A DNA stretch of 64,000 nt from Neoechinorhynchus agilis (lineage: Eukaryota > Acanthocephala). The translations under genes were made by a program, and so were the position numbers. The stretch lies in assembly GCA_051530055.1 (NCBI GenBank), contig CM121342.1, forward strand, positions 5,952,001 to 6,016,000. The letters are read 5' to 3'. A model generated the notes under the pieces. That model did not search any database. It had not been told where the DNA came from and saw only the letters and a list, made by a program, of their open reading frames with translations. Below are positions 55,425 through 64,000 of this stretch, piece by piece (position 1 is the stretch's first letter; each line of letters begins with the position of its first letter).

Positions 55425-55994
55425 CTTAAAAATAAAGATTTCAAGTGGTAGGGTGAAACAAGCTCAAATGTCAATCAATTGTAGATGCCTTTCATACTTT
55501 TGGATGTTGTCGATATGTGAGCGGTAAATTTTTCGAATAAAAAGACGTTCAGCGAACCTCTTCGGGTTCATCATCATCATCATTAGTTCTATTTTTGTTT
55601 TCCTTTTCGGTTAGCTATGAAGACAGAGTTTGTAACTTCGTTGATCATTCATGTCCGGTTGTCGAAAGTTATTGCGCAGTCACTTGCTTCTTTAGAATTG
55701 ATGATGATGATGAATCCGACCGAGGCAAATGTAAACTTTTAAACAAGGATTCCGATTTTAATAACGTTTTCCCTTCTAGAAGCCATATATAAAAATCAAT
55801 ACTAGTAAGCTAAAAACCATCATCTCAAACTTATAAATAAAGGGATGATAAAACCGATATGTAAATCTCCCCTCCCTCCAAAAAAAAGAGCTTATGAAAT
55901 TTTTCAAGATCCATAGACGTTAATGAAAAATGTATGTGACGGTAAGGGAAAAAATATATCAAACAATGAATTATTTTTTGAAGACTGGTCAGCC
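55425..55994. other. Spacer
   Basis: AT-rich with short (ATC)n/(GAT)n runs at 55570 and 55700. No supported gene. Confidence 0.35.
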
Positions 55995-56191
55995 CTCCGG
56001 ATCCTTCAGATACCTCCCGAGGGGATGGGACTCGAGTGAGTTTCCTCCTCCCTTCAACGAGATATTTCGTCCCTTTTGATTGCTCTCCCTTTGGCGGTAA
56101 CGGATTCGAACCATTTGACCCAACAAACTGAGATCAAGAGGATTAATCCACTTCACCACCTCATCAGCAAAACTACGGAATGTACAAACTC
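55995..56191 (-). mobile_element. tRNA-derived SINE-like element (copy 2)
   Basis: Same family as 19956-20159: right terminus 'ggaatgtacaaactc', B box 'GGTTCGAATCC' on the minus strand near 56110, and left part 'ccggatccttcagatacctc'. The left inverted repeat is lost. Similar flanks containing 'gactggtcagcc' occur on both sides (55983 and 56218) and could be a target-site duplication. Confidence 0.7.
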
Positions 56192-56368
56192 AGCCAGTTT
56201 TTTATTGAATTTTGGAGACTGGTCAGCCATTAGCTTTTATTAAGTATCAATGTGTGGTGACCTTTTATCACACAAACGGCTGATAATTTTCCTTTTGGTA
56301 CACAGCCCACCGATCTGGTTCAGGGAAGCGAATAAAATCAATTAATATCGATGAATCATCCCGTAAAA

Positions 56369-56545
56369 GAGTTTGTACATTCCGCAGGATCCTCAGATAC
56401 CTCCCGGGGAGGAAATGGGACTTCCCGATTAAGGGTCAAGTGGTTCGAATCCGTTACCGACAAAGGGAGAACAATCAAAAGGGACGAAATATCTCGTTGA
56501 TGGGAGGAGGAAACCCACTCGAGTCCCTCCTCATCGGGAGGTAGG
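56369..56545 (+). mobile_element. tRNA-derived SINE-like element (copy 3, rearranged)
   Basis: Begins with the family left end 'gagtttgtacattccgcagg' in one orientation, then continues in the opposite orientation with the B box 'ggttcgaatcc' and body. This is a head-to-tail inverted composite, consistent with recombination between two copies or with foldback during insertion. Confidence 0.65.
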
Positions 56546-56603
56546 CTGATAATTTTTCGGGCATGTCAGGTTTTTTTTGTGAAAGAAGTTGCAATTCAAT
56601 GGA

Positions 56604-58632
56604 CTAAAGAAACATTCTATAATATTTCCCGGCGGCATTGTGAATGTGCGTTACAATGGGATGAACGACACTCCATTCGTACCACATACATCGTCTTTTT
56701 GCCGTTCCACATCGACTGAATCTGATTCGAATTTTTGAGCCCTTGGCAACCATAAAAGGATTCTTTGAATAGATTTAAAGAGCAGCGGAAATTAAAAGAG
56801 TAGAACTTACGCTCAATGGAAAGAATATTGGAAACCATGAGACGAGATTTTTGGAATGCTTCTCAGGATGAATGCCTTACAATCAAAAAAAAAGGTTAGA
56901 TTAAGAAGTTTATCTTTCGGTCTTGGACTTACTCATGAATACTTGTTTAAACAGTCTGCAATGGAAATATCCAGAGAATCCATGAATAATTCCATCATGA
57001 TCGAGTTTAAATTCGATTGAACCATGGCGGACGTCAAAACCTTCCTCATTTTTAGACGACTCAAATTTGAAAAGTTCTTGGCATGGCCCTAGGAGTTCAT
57101 GTGCGCCGAATGGAACAACGTACGGAATTTCAAACTTTCCTTCGCTAGCATTCTCCAGTGCAGATATAGCTGTGTAAGTACCGAAGCATTCGATTGGAGC
57201 AAGATATGAGGAGTATTCGTAAGGGATCATTATACCACCAGGATTTAATAGTCTATTTTTCATTCCAGCAAGACATTCCGGTGCTAACTCATTATCTCCA
57301 AATGAACCCAATAATTCGCTTACAACCAAATCGAATTTTTGACCGGCGATGGATCGCATGTCGCCTTCTTTAATGTTGACTTTAGAGTTCCATTCAAGTG
57401 AATTAAGTCGTTGAATCACTCTACGTAAAAACAAGAAGTGTGATCCATCGACAAACGGCGATTTAGAATCTCGAAGCAATCTTGGTTTTTTTCTAAAGCA
57501 GTTACATCGCATTGAACTCCCTCTTCTTCAGCGGCCAAATTAACACATTGAATAACTGGACCTCGTCCAACTCCAGGAATGAGAACAGTGAATTTTGTAG
57601 AATTATTAAACGTTTTCAGTTCCATAAATGCGTTTCTGATCGCTTCTTGATACAAATCATACTTGACGGTATCTTTCTCGAATGTCTCGTAAAATTGAGA
57701 CTGAAGATCGTTTGACAGAGGTTGGAGAGCCGTTTGCAGTCTGTCGATACATGATCGAGAAAATCGCTCCATTTTTGTAAGAGGCTTTATGGATAGCATT
57801 AAGTGGTAGATGAACTGAACGTATTTGAGCGGATTACTTCTCGATGAATGAGTTTTCTCAATCAAGACACTCTCAAGGCTGTTTCGAATTAAATCGCAGG
57901 TTGAGTCTTTTAAATTGAGAGGCAAAATCCATGCTTCTTTTGATGCGTTGGTCAAATCACAAGAATGCTTTTGACCACAAAAATATAGCTAATAAACACA
58001 AAATTACGAAAGTGGAACTAAAAAAAACATTGACGGACGCATTTTCTGACATTATGTTCTAAAAAAATATCTGTACTGAGAATGAGATGTTTTACAGGCT
58101 GATTTTTCCATTTACTGATTTCTTCACCATTTTTGTTGTTGTTTTCTAGGTGTCCAATTCGAAGTCCGAGTTGGAAATGTCGATCAAACTTGCACAACAT
58201 CGCACATCTTCGCCACATATCGAGATTTTCTTCAACTAAAGCGTCCAATACAATGACAATGTTTTGAGTGGTTAACGTTAGCCGAGTTCTTGCATGATTT
58301 AGCACAATCGAACAAAGTCTATACTCGTCAATACTTGAACCAACGAACAAGAAAACGTAACGAAGTGAAAGATACGCCGATTTTCGAAGAACAAAATCAA
58401 GCCCTTCCAAATCTGTATCGACTCTTAGATGCATTGCAACTCGATTTTGTAAAATCGCACTTTTGAACATACCATCTATGCAATTCGACGGACTCAAGGC
58501 TAAGAAATCGAACTGGCCGGGTCTTTTATCACTGATTAAAGAGTCCATCATTTCATTCACATCCTTTTCGTCGATTTCGCCCATGGACAGGTAACCAATC
58601 GTAGCTGTCCAAATCGTATTTTGTTGACACAT
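56604..58632 (-). CDS. PRMT5: PRMT5, type II protein arginine methyltransferase
   Basis: Makes symmetric dimethylarginine on Sm proteins, histones and others. Exons include 58632-about 58040 (TIM barrel: 'GQFDFLALSPSN', 'PVKHLILSTDIFLEHN'), about 57963-57420, about 57420-56930 and two short 3' exons near 56.88-56.82 and 56.74-56.60 kb. Catalytic region: 'YETFEKDTVKY' with the Phe that sets symmetric methylation (human F327), SAM motif 'LIPGVGRGP', double-Glu loop 'SELLGSFGDNELAPECL'. C-terminal: 'LVSWFPIFFPLS', then 'KIRIRFSRCGTAKRRCMWYE' and 'HIHNAAGKYYRM'. Length is near normal. The ATG at 58632 lies 4 nt after 'TTTTTAG'. All signature residues I can check are kept. Confidence 0.93.
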
Positions 58633-59190
58633 TTGTCTAAAAATCACATTGTTGTTAGAGTGGAAATAAACAAAAACATTTCAACGGTCTTATCAGACTT
58701 GAATTGACCTTCTAGCATTATATAAGCTTTCAAAAACAAATAACCAAATAAGAATATAAAGAATTTCCTTTTATTAGGGAGAGTATCGAACTTTTGACCT
58801 TTAAACGTAAAAACAACTAATTTTCTCCAAATTTCAACCAATTAGATTAATTCGTGCGCATTTTTCGAATACTAACGAGAAAATCATTAGGAAACAAAAA
58901 ATCCTTCAGGAAAAGAGTTGGAGATTGGTGATGATGATCGCCTCCTTATAAAGAATATTTTTCTCAATGCAAAAAACACCCAAGAAAACACATTCACAAT
59001 CAATACTGATCAATACGAATGAGTTTAGAAATATTCCTTCGCAGAATATTTACAAAAAAGAAGATTTTCAATGGGCAGAAAAGAGTCTAAAATCTTAAAG
59101 TTATCAGAACTTTGATTGCGAAAAAGCCAAAAACTTTATTATTTCATAATACTTAAACAATTCTGAAGTCCCACGAGGACGAAATATTAA
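58633..59190. other. Gene-free stretch upstream of PRMT5
   Basis: AT-rich. A small minus-strand frame (58644-58841) shows no domain. Confidence 0.4.
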
Positions 59191-59191
59191 A

Positions 59192-59250
59192 TACTTTTTA
59201 TAGCGAATTATCAAATAAATCAATTATTTGATAATTCGCTATATAAAAAA
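59192..59250. repeat. Near-perfect hairpin with 20-bp arms
   Basis: 'tatagcgaattatcaaataa' is followed by a 5-nt loop (atcaa) and the exact complement. Pairing extends outward with a bulge through 'actttttа'-type flanks. Could be a terminator-like or cruciform structure or a tiny foldback remnant. Confidence 0.85.
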
Positions 59251-59321
59251 GTAAATGATGAACATCTTTACAATATTAATTAAATTTTGACTTGTGTGCG
59301 ATGAAGAATAGTCGATCGGTT

Positions 59322-59476
59322 GAAATATTTCGAAAGAGAGAAAACATCGCCTCGTCAATCATCTAAAAAGGTTTTGGTTTGTTTGCAAGTGTTTACGACG
59401 TTAGATCGCGTCACGTAGTAAACAAACTTTTTTAAATGATTGATGAATCGATGTTTCCTCTCTTTTGAAATATTTC
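59322..59476. mobile_element. Foldback element, family 2
   Basis: Arms 'gaaatatttcgaaagagag..catcgcctcgtcaatcatc' and, inverted, 'gattgatgaatcgatg..cctctcttttgaaatatttc' flank an inner pair 'gtttgtttgc'/'gtaaacaaac'. Part of each arm resembles the hammerhead-like motif at 41.77 kb. Confidence 0.75.
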
Positions 59477-59789
59477 CTAATAAAATGATTTTTTGGAAAG
59501 CATTTTTACAAATCACAAAATGTTGAAATCAGCGGTGTAAAATGGCACTAAGTAATTAGATCACAAAAACTTTCCTTATCATTGAACGACTGATAAGAAA
59601 ACTAAATGGAGTTTGTGTGGCTTTTTCCGGCTTCTTTTTACTTACGATTTGAAATTTAGGATACACTAAGAAATGTTTCTTCGGCAACGTCTAAATCCGA
59701 TTGCGACCAACGAAACTGATTAATTTTTTTAAGAATAAGGTTTTTAGCAAATTACCATGAAAATACTACAATCAAACTTCGATTTCATC

Positions 59790-61545
59790 CCGATCGCTTG
59801 TGTTTCTAAACCTCTGTTACTAAAAGAAAACACAGACTTTGTAGCAAAAAAAACAATAAAGCAAAAAATTATTTAATTCTCACTTTTTTTATTTTTTAAT
59901 CCAAAAATTGGGGTTTCGGTTATTCCTAAAAAATCTGTCCCAATTAATTCGAAAATAAACGAAGTTCCATTGTATTTAATTTTTGGAGCAAAAATCCCAT
60001 TTGAGATTATAATGAAATTTTTTCCATTGCTGTCAAATAACAACAAACGTAAATCGTATTTTTTAGAAAAAAATTGTTCCTTAAAGTTAAATACAATGGA
60101 AATTCGATTTTATGCCGATTGCTTGTGCTTCTAAACCTCTGTTACTAAAAGAAAACACAGACTTTGTAGCGAAAAAAAAACAATAAAGCAAAAAATTATT
60201 TAATTCTCACCTTTTTTGAATTTTTTAATCTAAAAATTGGGGTTTCGATTATTCCTAAAAAATCTGTCCCAATTAATTCGAAAATAAACGAAGTTCCATT
60301 GTATTTAATTTTTGGAGCAAAAATCCCATTTGAGATTATAATGAAATTTTTTCCATTGCTGTCAAATAACAACAAACGTAAATCGTATTTTTTAGAAAAA
60401 AATTGTTCCTTAAAGTTAAATACAATGGAAATTCGATTTTATGCCGATTGCTTGTGCTTCTAAACCTCTGTTACTAAAAGAAAACACAGACTTTGTAGCG
60501 AAAAAAAAACAATAAAGCAAAAAATTATTTAATTCTCACCTTTTTTGAATTTTTTAATCTAAAAATTGGGGTTTCGATTATTCCTAAAAAATCTGTCCCA
60601 ATTAATTCGAAAATAAACGAAGTTCCATTGTATTTAATTTTTGGAGCAAAAATCCCATTTTAGATTATAATGAAATTTTTTCCATTGCTGTCAAATAACA
60701 ACAAACGTAAATCGTATTTTTTAGAAGAAAATTGTTCCTTAAAGTTAAATACAATGGAAATTCGATTTTATGCCGATTGCTTGTGCTTCTAAACCTCTGT
60801 TACTAAAAGAAAACACAGACTTTGTAGCGAAAAAAAAACAATAAAGCAAAAAATTATTTAATTCTCACCTTTTTTGAATTTTTTAATCTAAAAATTGGGG
60901 TTTCGATTATTCCTAAAAAATCTGTCCCAATTAATTCGAAAATAAACGAAGTTCCATTGTATTTAATTTTTGGAGCAAAAATCCCATTTTAGATTATAAT
61001 GAAATTTTTTCCATTGCTGTCAAATAACAACAAACGTAAATCGTATTTTTTAGAAGAAAATTGTTCCTTAAAGTTAAATACAATGGAAATTCGATTTTAT
61101 GCCGATTGCTTGTGCTTCTAAACCTCTGTTACTAAAAGAAAACACAGACTTTGTAGCGAAAAAAAACAATAAAGCAAAAAATTATTTAATTCTCACCTTT
61201 TTTGAATTTTTTAATCTAAAAATTGGGGTTTCGATTATTCCTAAAAAATCTGTCCCAATTAATTCGAAAATAAACGAAGTTCCATTGTATTTAATTTTTG
61301 GAGCAAAAATCCCATTTTAGATTATAATGAAATTTTTTCCATTGCTGTCAAATAACAACAAACGTAAATCGTATTTTTTAGAAGAAAATTGTTTCCTAAA
61401 GTTAAATACAATGGAAATTCGATTTTATGCCGATTGCTTGTGCTTCTAAACCTCTGTTACTAAAAGAAAACACAGACTTTGCAGCGGTGAAAAAACAATA
61501 AAGCAAAAAATTATTTAATTCTCACCTTTTTTTGATTATTGTCTT
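59790..61545. repeat. About 330-bp tandem repeat, five to six copies
   Basis: 'aacctctgttactaaaagaa' recurs at about 59809, 60134, 60464, 60794, 61120 and 61446. Copies 2-5 are almost identical. Each unit has an inverted pair ('ccattgtatttaat' and 'gttaaatacaatgg') about 120 bp apart. A diverged unit fragment reappears at 62240-62340, on the far side of a LINE fragment. Small plus-strand frames inside are by-products. Confidence 0.93.
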
Positions 61546-61619
61546 TGGGGGAAAAGATAGTTTCTTTTGGTAGTTTTGCAAGATAAACCTTTAAATTAAC
61601 GATCAATCGTTAAAACCCT

Positions 61620-62240
61620 TTTCCGATGAATACCAAATTTGTTGTCTTCAAATGTTATGTTTGTTCGGCAGCTTCCTTGATGGCCGCGTTGAATCGAAGC
61701 GCTGATTCGCTGCAACAGGAAGCTGCTGGATCGCATATCGCCGGTGGCATCTTTCTCAGTCGGGAAAAGGAAATAATCGGCTTCTTTTCCGAGACATCCC
61801 AGTGTTTCCACTGCAATCGGGATGAAAATATATTGATGCCCATCGAGCGAGGAGTGTACTTCTGCCGCTTCTTTTCCTCTGCTCCCGCCTTTGAGGCGGC
61901 ATCCCGTAAGTGGGATGCTGCGAGCGTCTTGGGGCAGGTAAAATCCCAAACCAGTATTTTCCCGGAGTCGCCCCGTCGTTCCGGGAGAGTCCGACTGGTT
62001 CGAGTCGAGCTGGAAAACCGGCCGTTGAGAGGGCTTTCTTTGAGCGTGGCGAGCAGTTGAACGCTTGCAGTCAAGGCCGTGAGTTCCCGTTCACTGTCTC
62101 ACCGCACCGAGAAATCGATGCCCAACCGAAGTCCCACAGCGACGGTGATGGCCTGATCATCCAGGCCAACAGCCCCTTGATCGAGAAAGCCTTCAAGAAG
62201 TCGCTGGAGTGTGGAGCTGAGACTGCCAGGAGACGTCTAA
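61620..62240 (-). mobile_element. LINE with restriction-like endonuclease, C-terminal fragment (E)
   Basis: GC-rich (well above its flanks). The minus strand reads, across two frames, 'HGLDCKRSTARHAQ', 'LVWDFTCPKTLAASHLRDAA', 'SKAGAEEKKRQKY', then 'FIPIAVETLGCLGKEADYF' and 'SSSFLLQRISASIQRGH'. This is the C-terminal half of R2/NeSL/R4-type proteins; the 'RPDG' part before 'VWD' is missing. At least one frame change. It interrupts a diverged unit of the 330-bp array. Confidence 0.8.
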
Positions 62241-62244
62241 TTTT

Positions 62245-62930
62245 TTAATCCAAACATTGGAGTTTCGGATATTCGTATAGAAACTCTCTTATCCGAATAT
62301 TATCCGGTCCGAATTCGAGAATAAACGACGTTTTATTGCATATCGTCAATTATTTTTAAATCTCGGAAGATATTGATTGAATTCGGCACAATTTGGCTCC
62401 CTTTTATTCAATCTTGAAACGTTCATTGGATGCTTTCATTTAAGAAAAACAACATTGGAAAGCAATATAAAGAATCAAATTTTTATTGGACGAATTCTTT
62501 TGACCATATCAAGATTACAGGACGAAGGTTCATTGTTCATCTTTGGATTGATTGAACCTTTTAAGAAGACGGTTCCATCTGCGCCGTTCCGTCTTATTCT
62601 TTCATATCTTTAACATCGTTGTGCCCGAAGTGTTCATCCATTCTGAGATGCATTTTCCCTCTTCTCGTTTTGAGTGAGTCTTTGGTTTGTAGGTTTTTTG
62701 CTCACTAAGAATTTTATTCCATCGTTTGAGTTCCAAGTAGAACTCAAGTTTGAAATGTTCAATATTTAACAACTGTTCATGATGGATTCTAATGTTTTTC
62801 TTCAACTTCTTTAAATCCTTTACAAAAATTTAATTTTTGACTAATTGAAGTTTCAATGTGGGATTTAAGACCAACTCTAAACTTATTTCTTAAACTTAAT
62901 TTTTAAGAGTTTCAACGTCTCGTTCAAATC
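62245..62930. other. Spacer with a possible coding exon
   Basis: The left 100 bp is a diverged array unit. A minus-strand frame (62602-62805: 'IRIHHEQLLNIEHFKLEFYL') is helical and charged and could be an exon of an unknown gene, but I see no reliable splice partners. Confidence 0.3.
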
Positions 62931-63632
62931 CCGTGAATGGCCTCAGACAGTCGATCTGGGACAGATCTCTCGTCGCGAGAGCTCACAGCTATCTACTTTC
63001 AGGTTCTCGCCATGGGGTCGTCCGAGCTATATTGTTGGCAGTTTCAACAGGAGAATCGGGGTTCCTCCGGCATCCGTGGGAACTCTTCTTACTGATGAGG
63101 TAACGAGGATCGCAGTATCCTTAAGACTTGGTCTTGGGGCGACACGGTCTCGTTTGCCGAAAGTCAGGAGGAAAGTTCTCACGCCATTCTGAGATCAGCA
63201 GCGTAATTTCTCGGGCGTTGAGAACGACGAATGATTTGGAAGAGGCAAGATTATTTTCTGGTTGTCTAAAATGACCTTCTTAGATTCTGGCACTATTCGT
63301 GGCTTCACTTTGTCACGAACTCGATCACATGGGAAAGACTAATTCATTCGCCCATCTTTGTCGACCTGACGGAATTTCGGTCTTTCCGTGACGGGAGGGC
63401 AAATGCCTTCCCTGGGACGACCCTCGCAGTAAGCAACATTTCCTACTCAGCGAAAGGGACGAAGGTACGAAAATATTGGGATTTAGCAAGGATCCACTAT
63501 TTTATCCACATTTGGAGTAGTGGAGCGCTTTCTCAGCTCGGCACTCTGCTCCAGGATCTCTCGAGGAAATTCAGAGGCCGGCGACGCACGAGCAGGTGCA
63601 TTCCTGCGACAAAATATCTCGCTCCTCGATTA
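62930..63632 (+). mobile_element. LINE with restriction-like endonuclease, fragment (copy D, inverted relative to A and B)
   Basis: The plus strand reads 'GVPPASVGTLLTDEVTRIAV' then 'SLRLGLGATRSRLPKVRRKV', the Cys/His-region lead-in shared with copy B. Later 'PIFVDLTEFRSFRDGRANAF' and 'ALSQLGTLLQDLSRKFRG' lead to the same tail as A and B, cut off near 63632. About 120 bp near 63.24-63.35 kb is absent from copy B. Many breaks. Confidence 0.72.
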
Positions 63633-63674
63633 TTTCCATTGAGCAAATCAGATTGCTCAATGCAAATAATCGAG
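63625..63674. repeat. Hairpin at the broken end of LINE copy D
   Basis: Arms of 22 bp ('ctcgattatttccattgagc' and its complement) with one mismatch and a 6-nt loop (atcaga), starting just where similarity to the LINE tail ends. Confidence 0.85.
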
Positions 63675-64000
63675 AATAGCCTCGGGATTTTAACCAATCT
63701 GGGGGTTTTGTTTGTCCATCGTCCCCGGGATCTCCGCTTTAGTGGGTCTGGTTCTCATGCCTGAAACTTCTCAGATCACCACTGATTCTATTTCGATACC
63801 TGATATCGTGCGGTTTCTGCCCAGGAACGCCCAGAAACGGATCCCAAAGGCGCGCGATATCAGGTCGCCAAAGCATTTACGGGATTGCTCAACGATTGCT
63901 ATCATGGACACGACTCTTCGGTTTCCCGCGCTTAGTCCTCTGCACCAGCGGTGATTCTGGGGTGTCCTTGACATCAACAATCAAAGAAGGGGTGGCCTCC
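63675..64000. mobile_element. GC-rich, LINE-like sequence running off the window
   Basis: Base composition as in the LINE fragments, not as in host DNA. The minus-strand frame near the edge reads 'EATPSLIVDVKDTPESPLVQ' then a basic 'RTKRGKPKSR', suggestive of the N-terminal linker of a LINE protein. No domain is certain. Confidence 0.35.

Noticed and set aside
55133-55474. 113-codon minus-strand frame overlapping SELENOK
   Set aside because: Longer than the SELENOK frame but without family resemblance; the SELENOK frame has matching N-terminus, Sec ending and SECIS.
61099-61320. 73-codon plus frame in the 330-bp array
   Set aside because: Open in only some units and low-complexity AT-rich; a by-product of the array.

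Overview
The window is nuclear DNA of an invertebrate animal. It is AT-rich. Protein genes are split by very short introns, mostly about 34-50 nt with GT...AG ends, and the recognisable products are animal housekeeping proteins: NatA subunit NAA15, SAR1, COG7, TMEM222, UTP6, ITFG1/TIP, GEMIN2, a TMBIM/Lifeguard protein, an OGT-like enzyme, selenoprotein K and PRMT5. I cannot name the species. Several start codons lie 4-12 nt after a T-rich ..TTNAG sequence, and COG7 and an AN1 zinc-finger gene are only about 90 nt apart in tandem. This would fit spliced-leader trans-splicing, though 5'UTR introns explain it equally well.

Layout. 0-10 kb: NAA15 (minus, running off the left edge) with a 1.3 kb intron filled by a 214-bp tandem repeat; a divergent pair of unknown surface-protein genes (5.0 and 6.2 kb); two tandem arrays around an intronless SAR1. 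10-21 kb: a LINE 3' fragment, the AN1 zinc-finger gene, COG7, a 13-copy 224-bp array, an unrecognised gene, a tRNA-derived element with terminal inverted repeats, a foldback element, and TMEM222 cut off by a LINE. 21-32 kb: two LINEs of different clades, a 1214-bp second copy of the surface-protein gene, a kelch protein with a Lys/Glu-rich repeat tail, and a longer LINE with a restriction-like endonuclease. 32-44 kb: a secreted protein with a bacterial YbaY/YscW-like domain, UTP6, ITFG1, an array, GEMIN2 and TMBIM. 44-55 kb: a 16-copy 153-bp array, an intronless divergent OGT, and a leucine-rich-repeat gene whose promoter and first codons are repeated four times. 55-64 kb: SELENOK with a SECIS element, SINE-like elements, PRMT5, a second foldback, a 330-bp array and GC-rich LINE fragments.

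Functional links are loose, as expected for an animal chromosome. GEMIN2 (SMN complex) and PRMT5 (Sm-protein arginine methylation) both serve snRNP assembly. SAR1 and COG7 act in ER-Golgi traffic. SELENOK and TMBIM are ER or membrane stress proteins. The most interesting signals are the SELENOK UGA plus complete SECIS, the TIR-bearing tRNA-derived element, hammerhead-like motifs in two foldback families, the YbaY-domain gene as a possible transfer from bacteria, the OGT-like gene with substituted donor-site residues, and the abundance of locus-specific tandem arrays next to genes.
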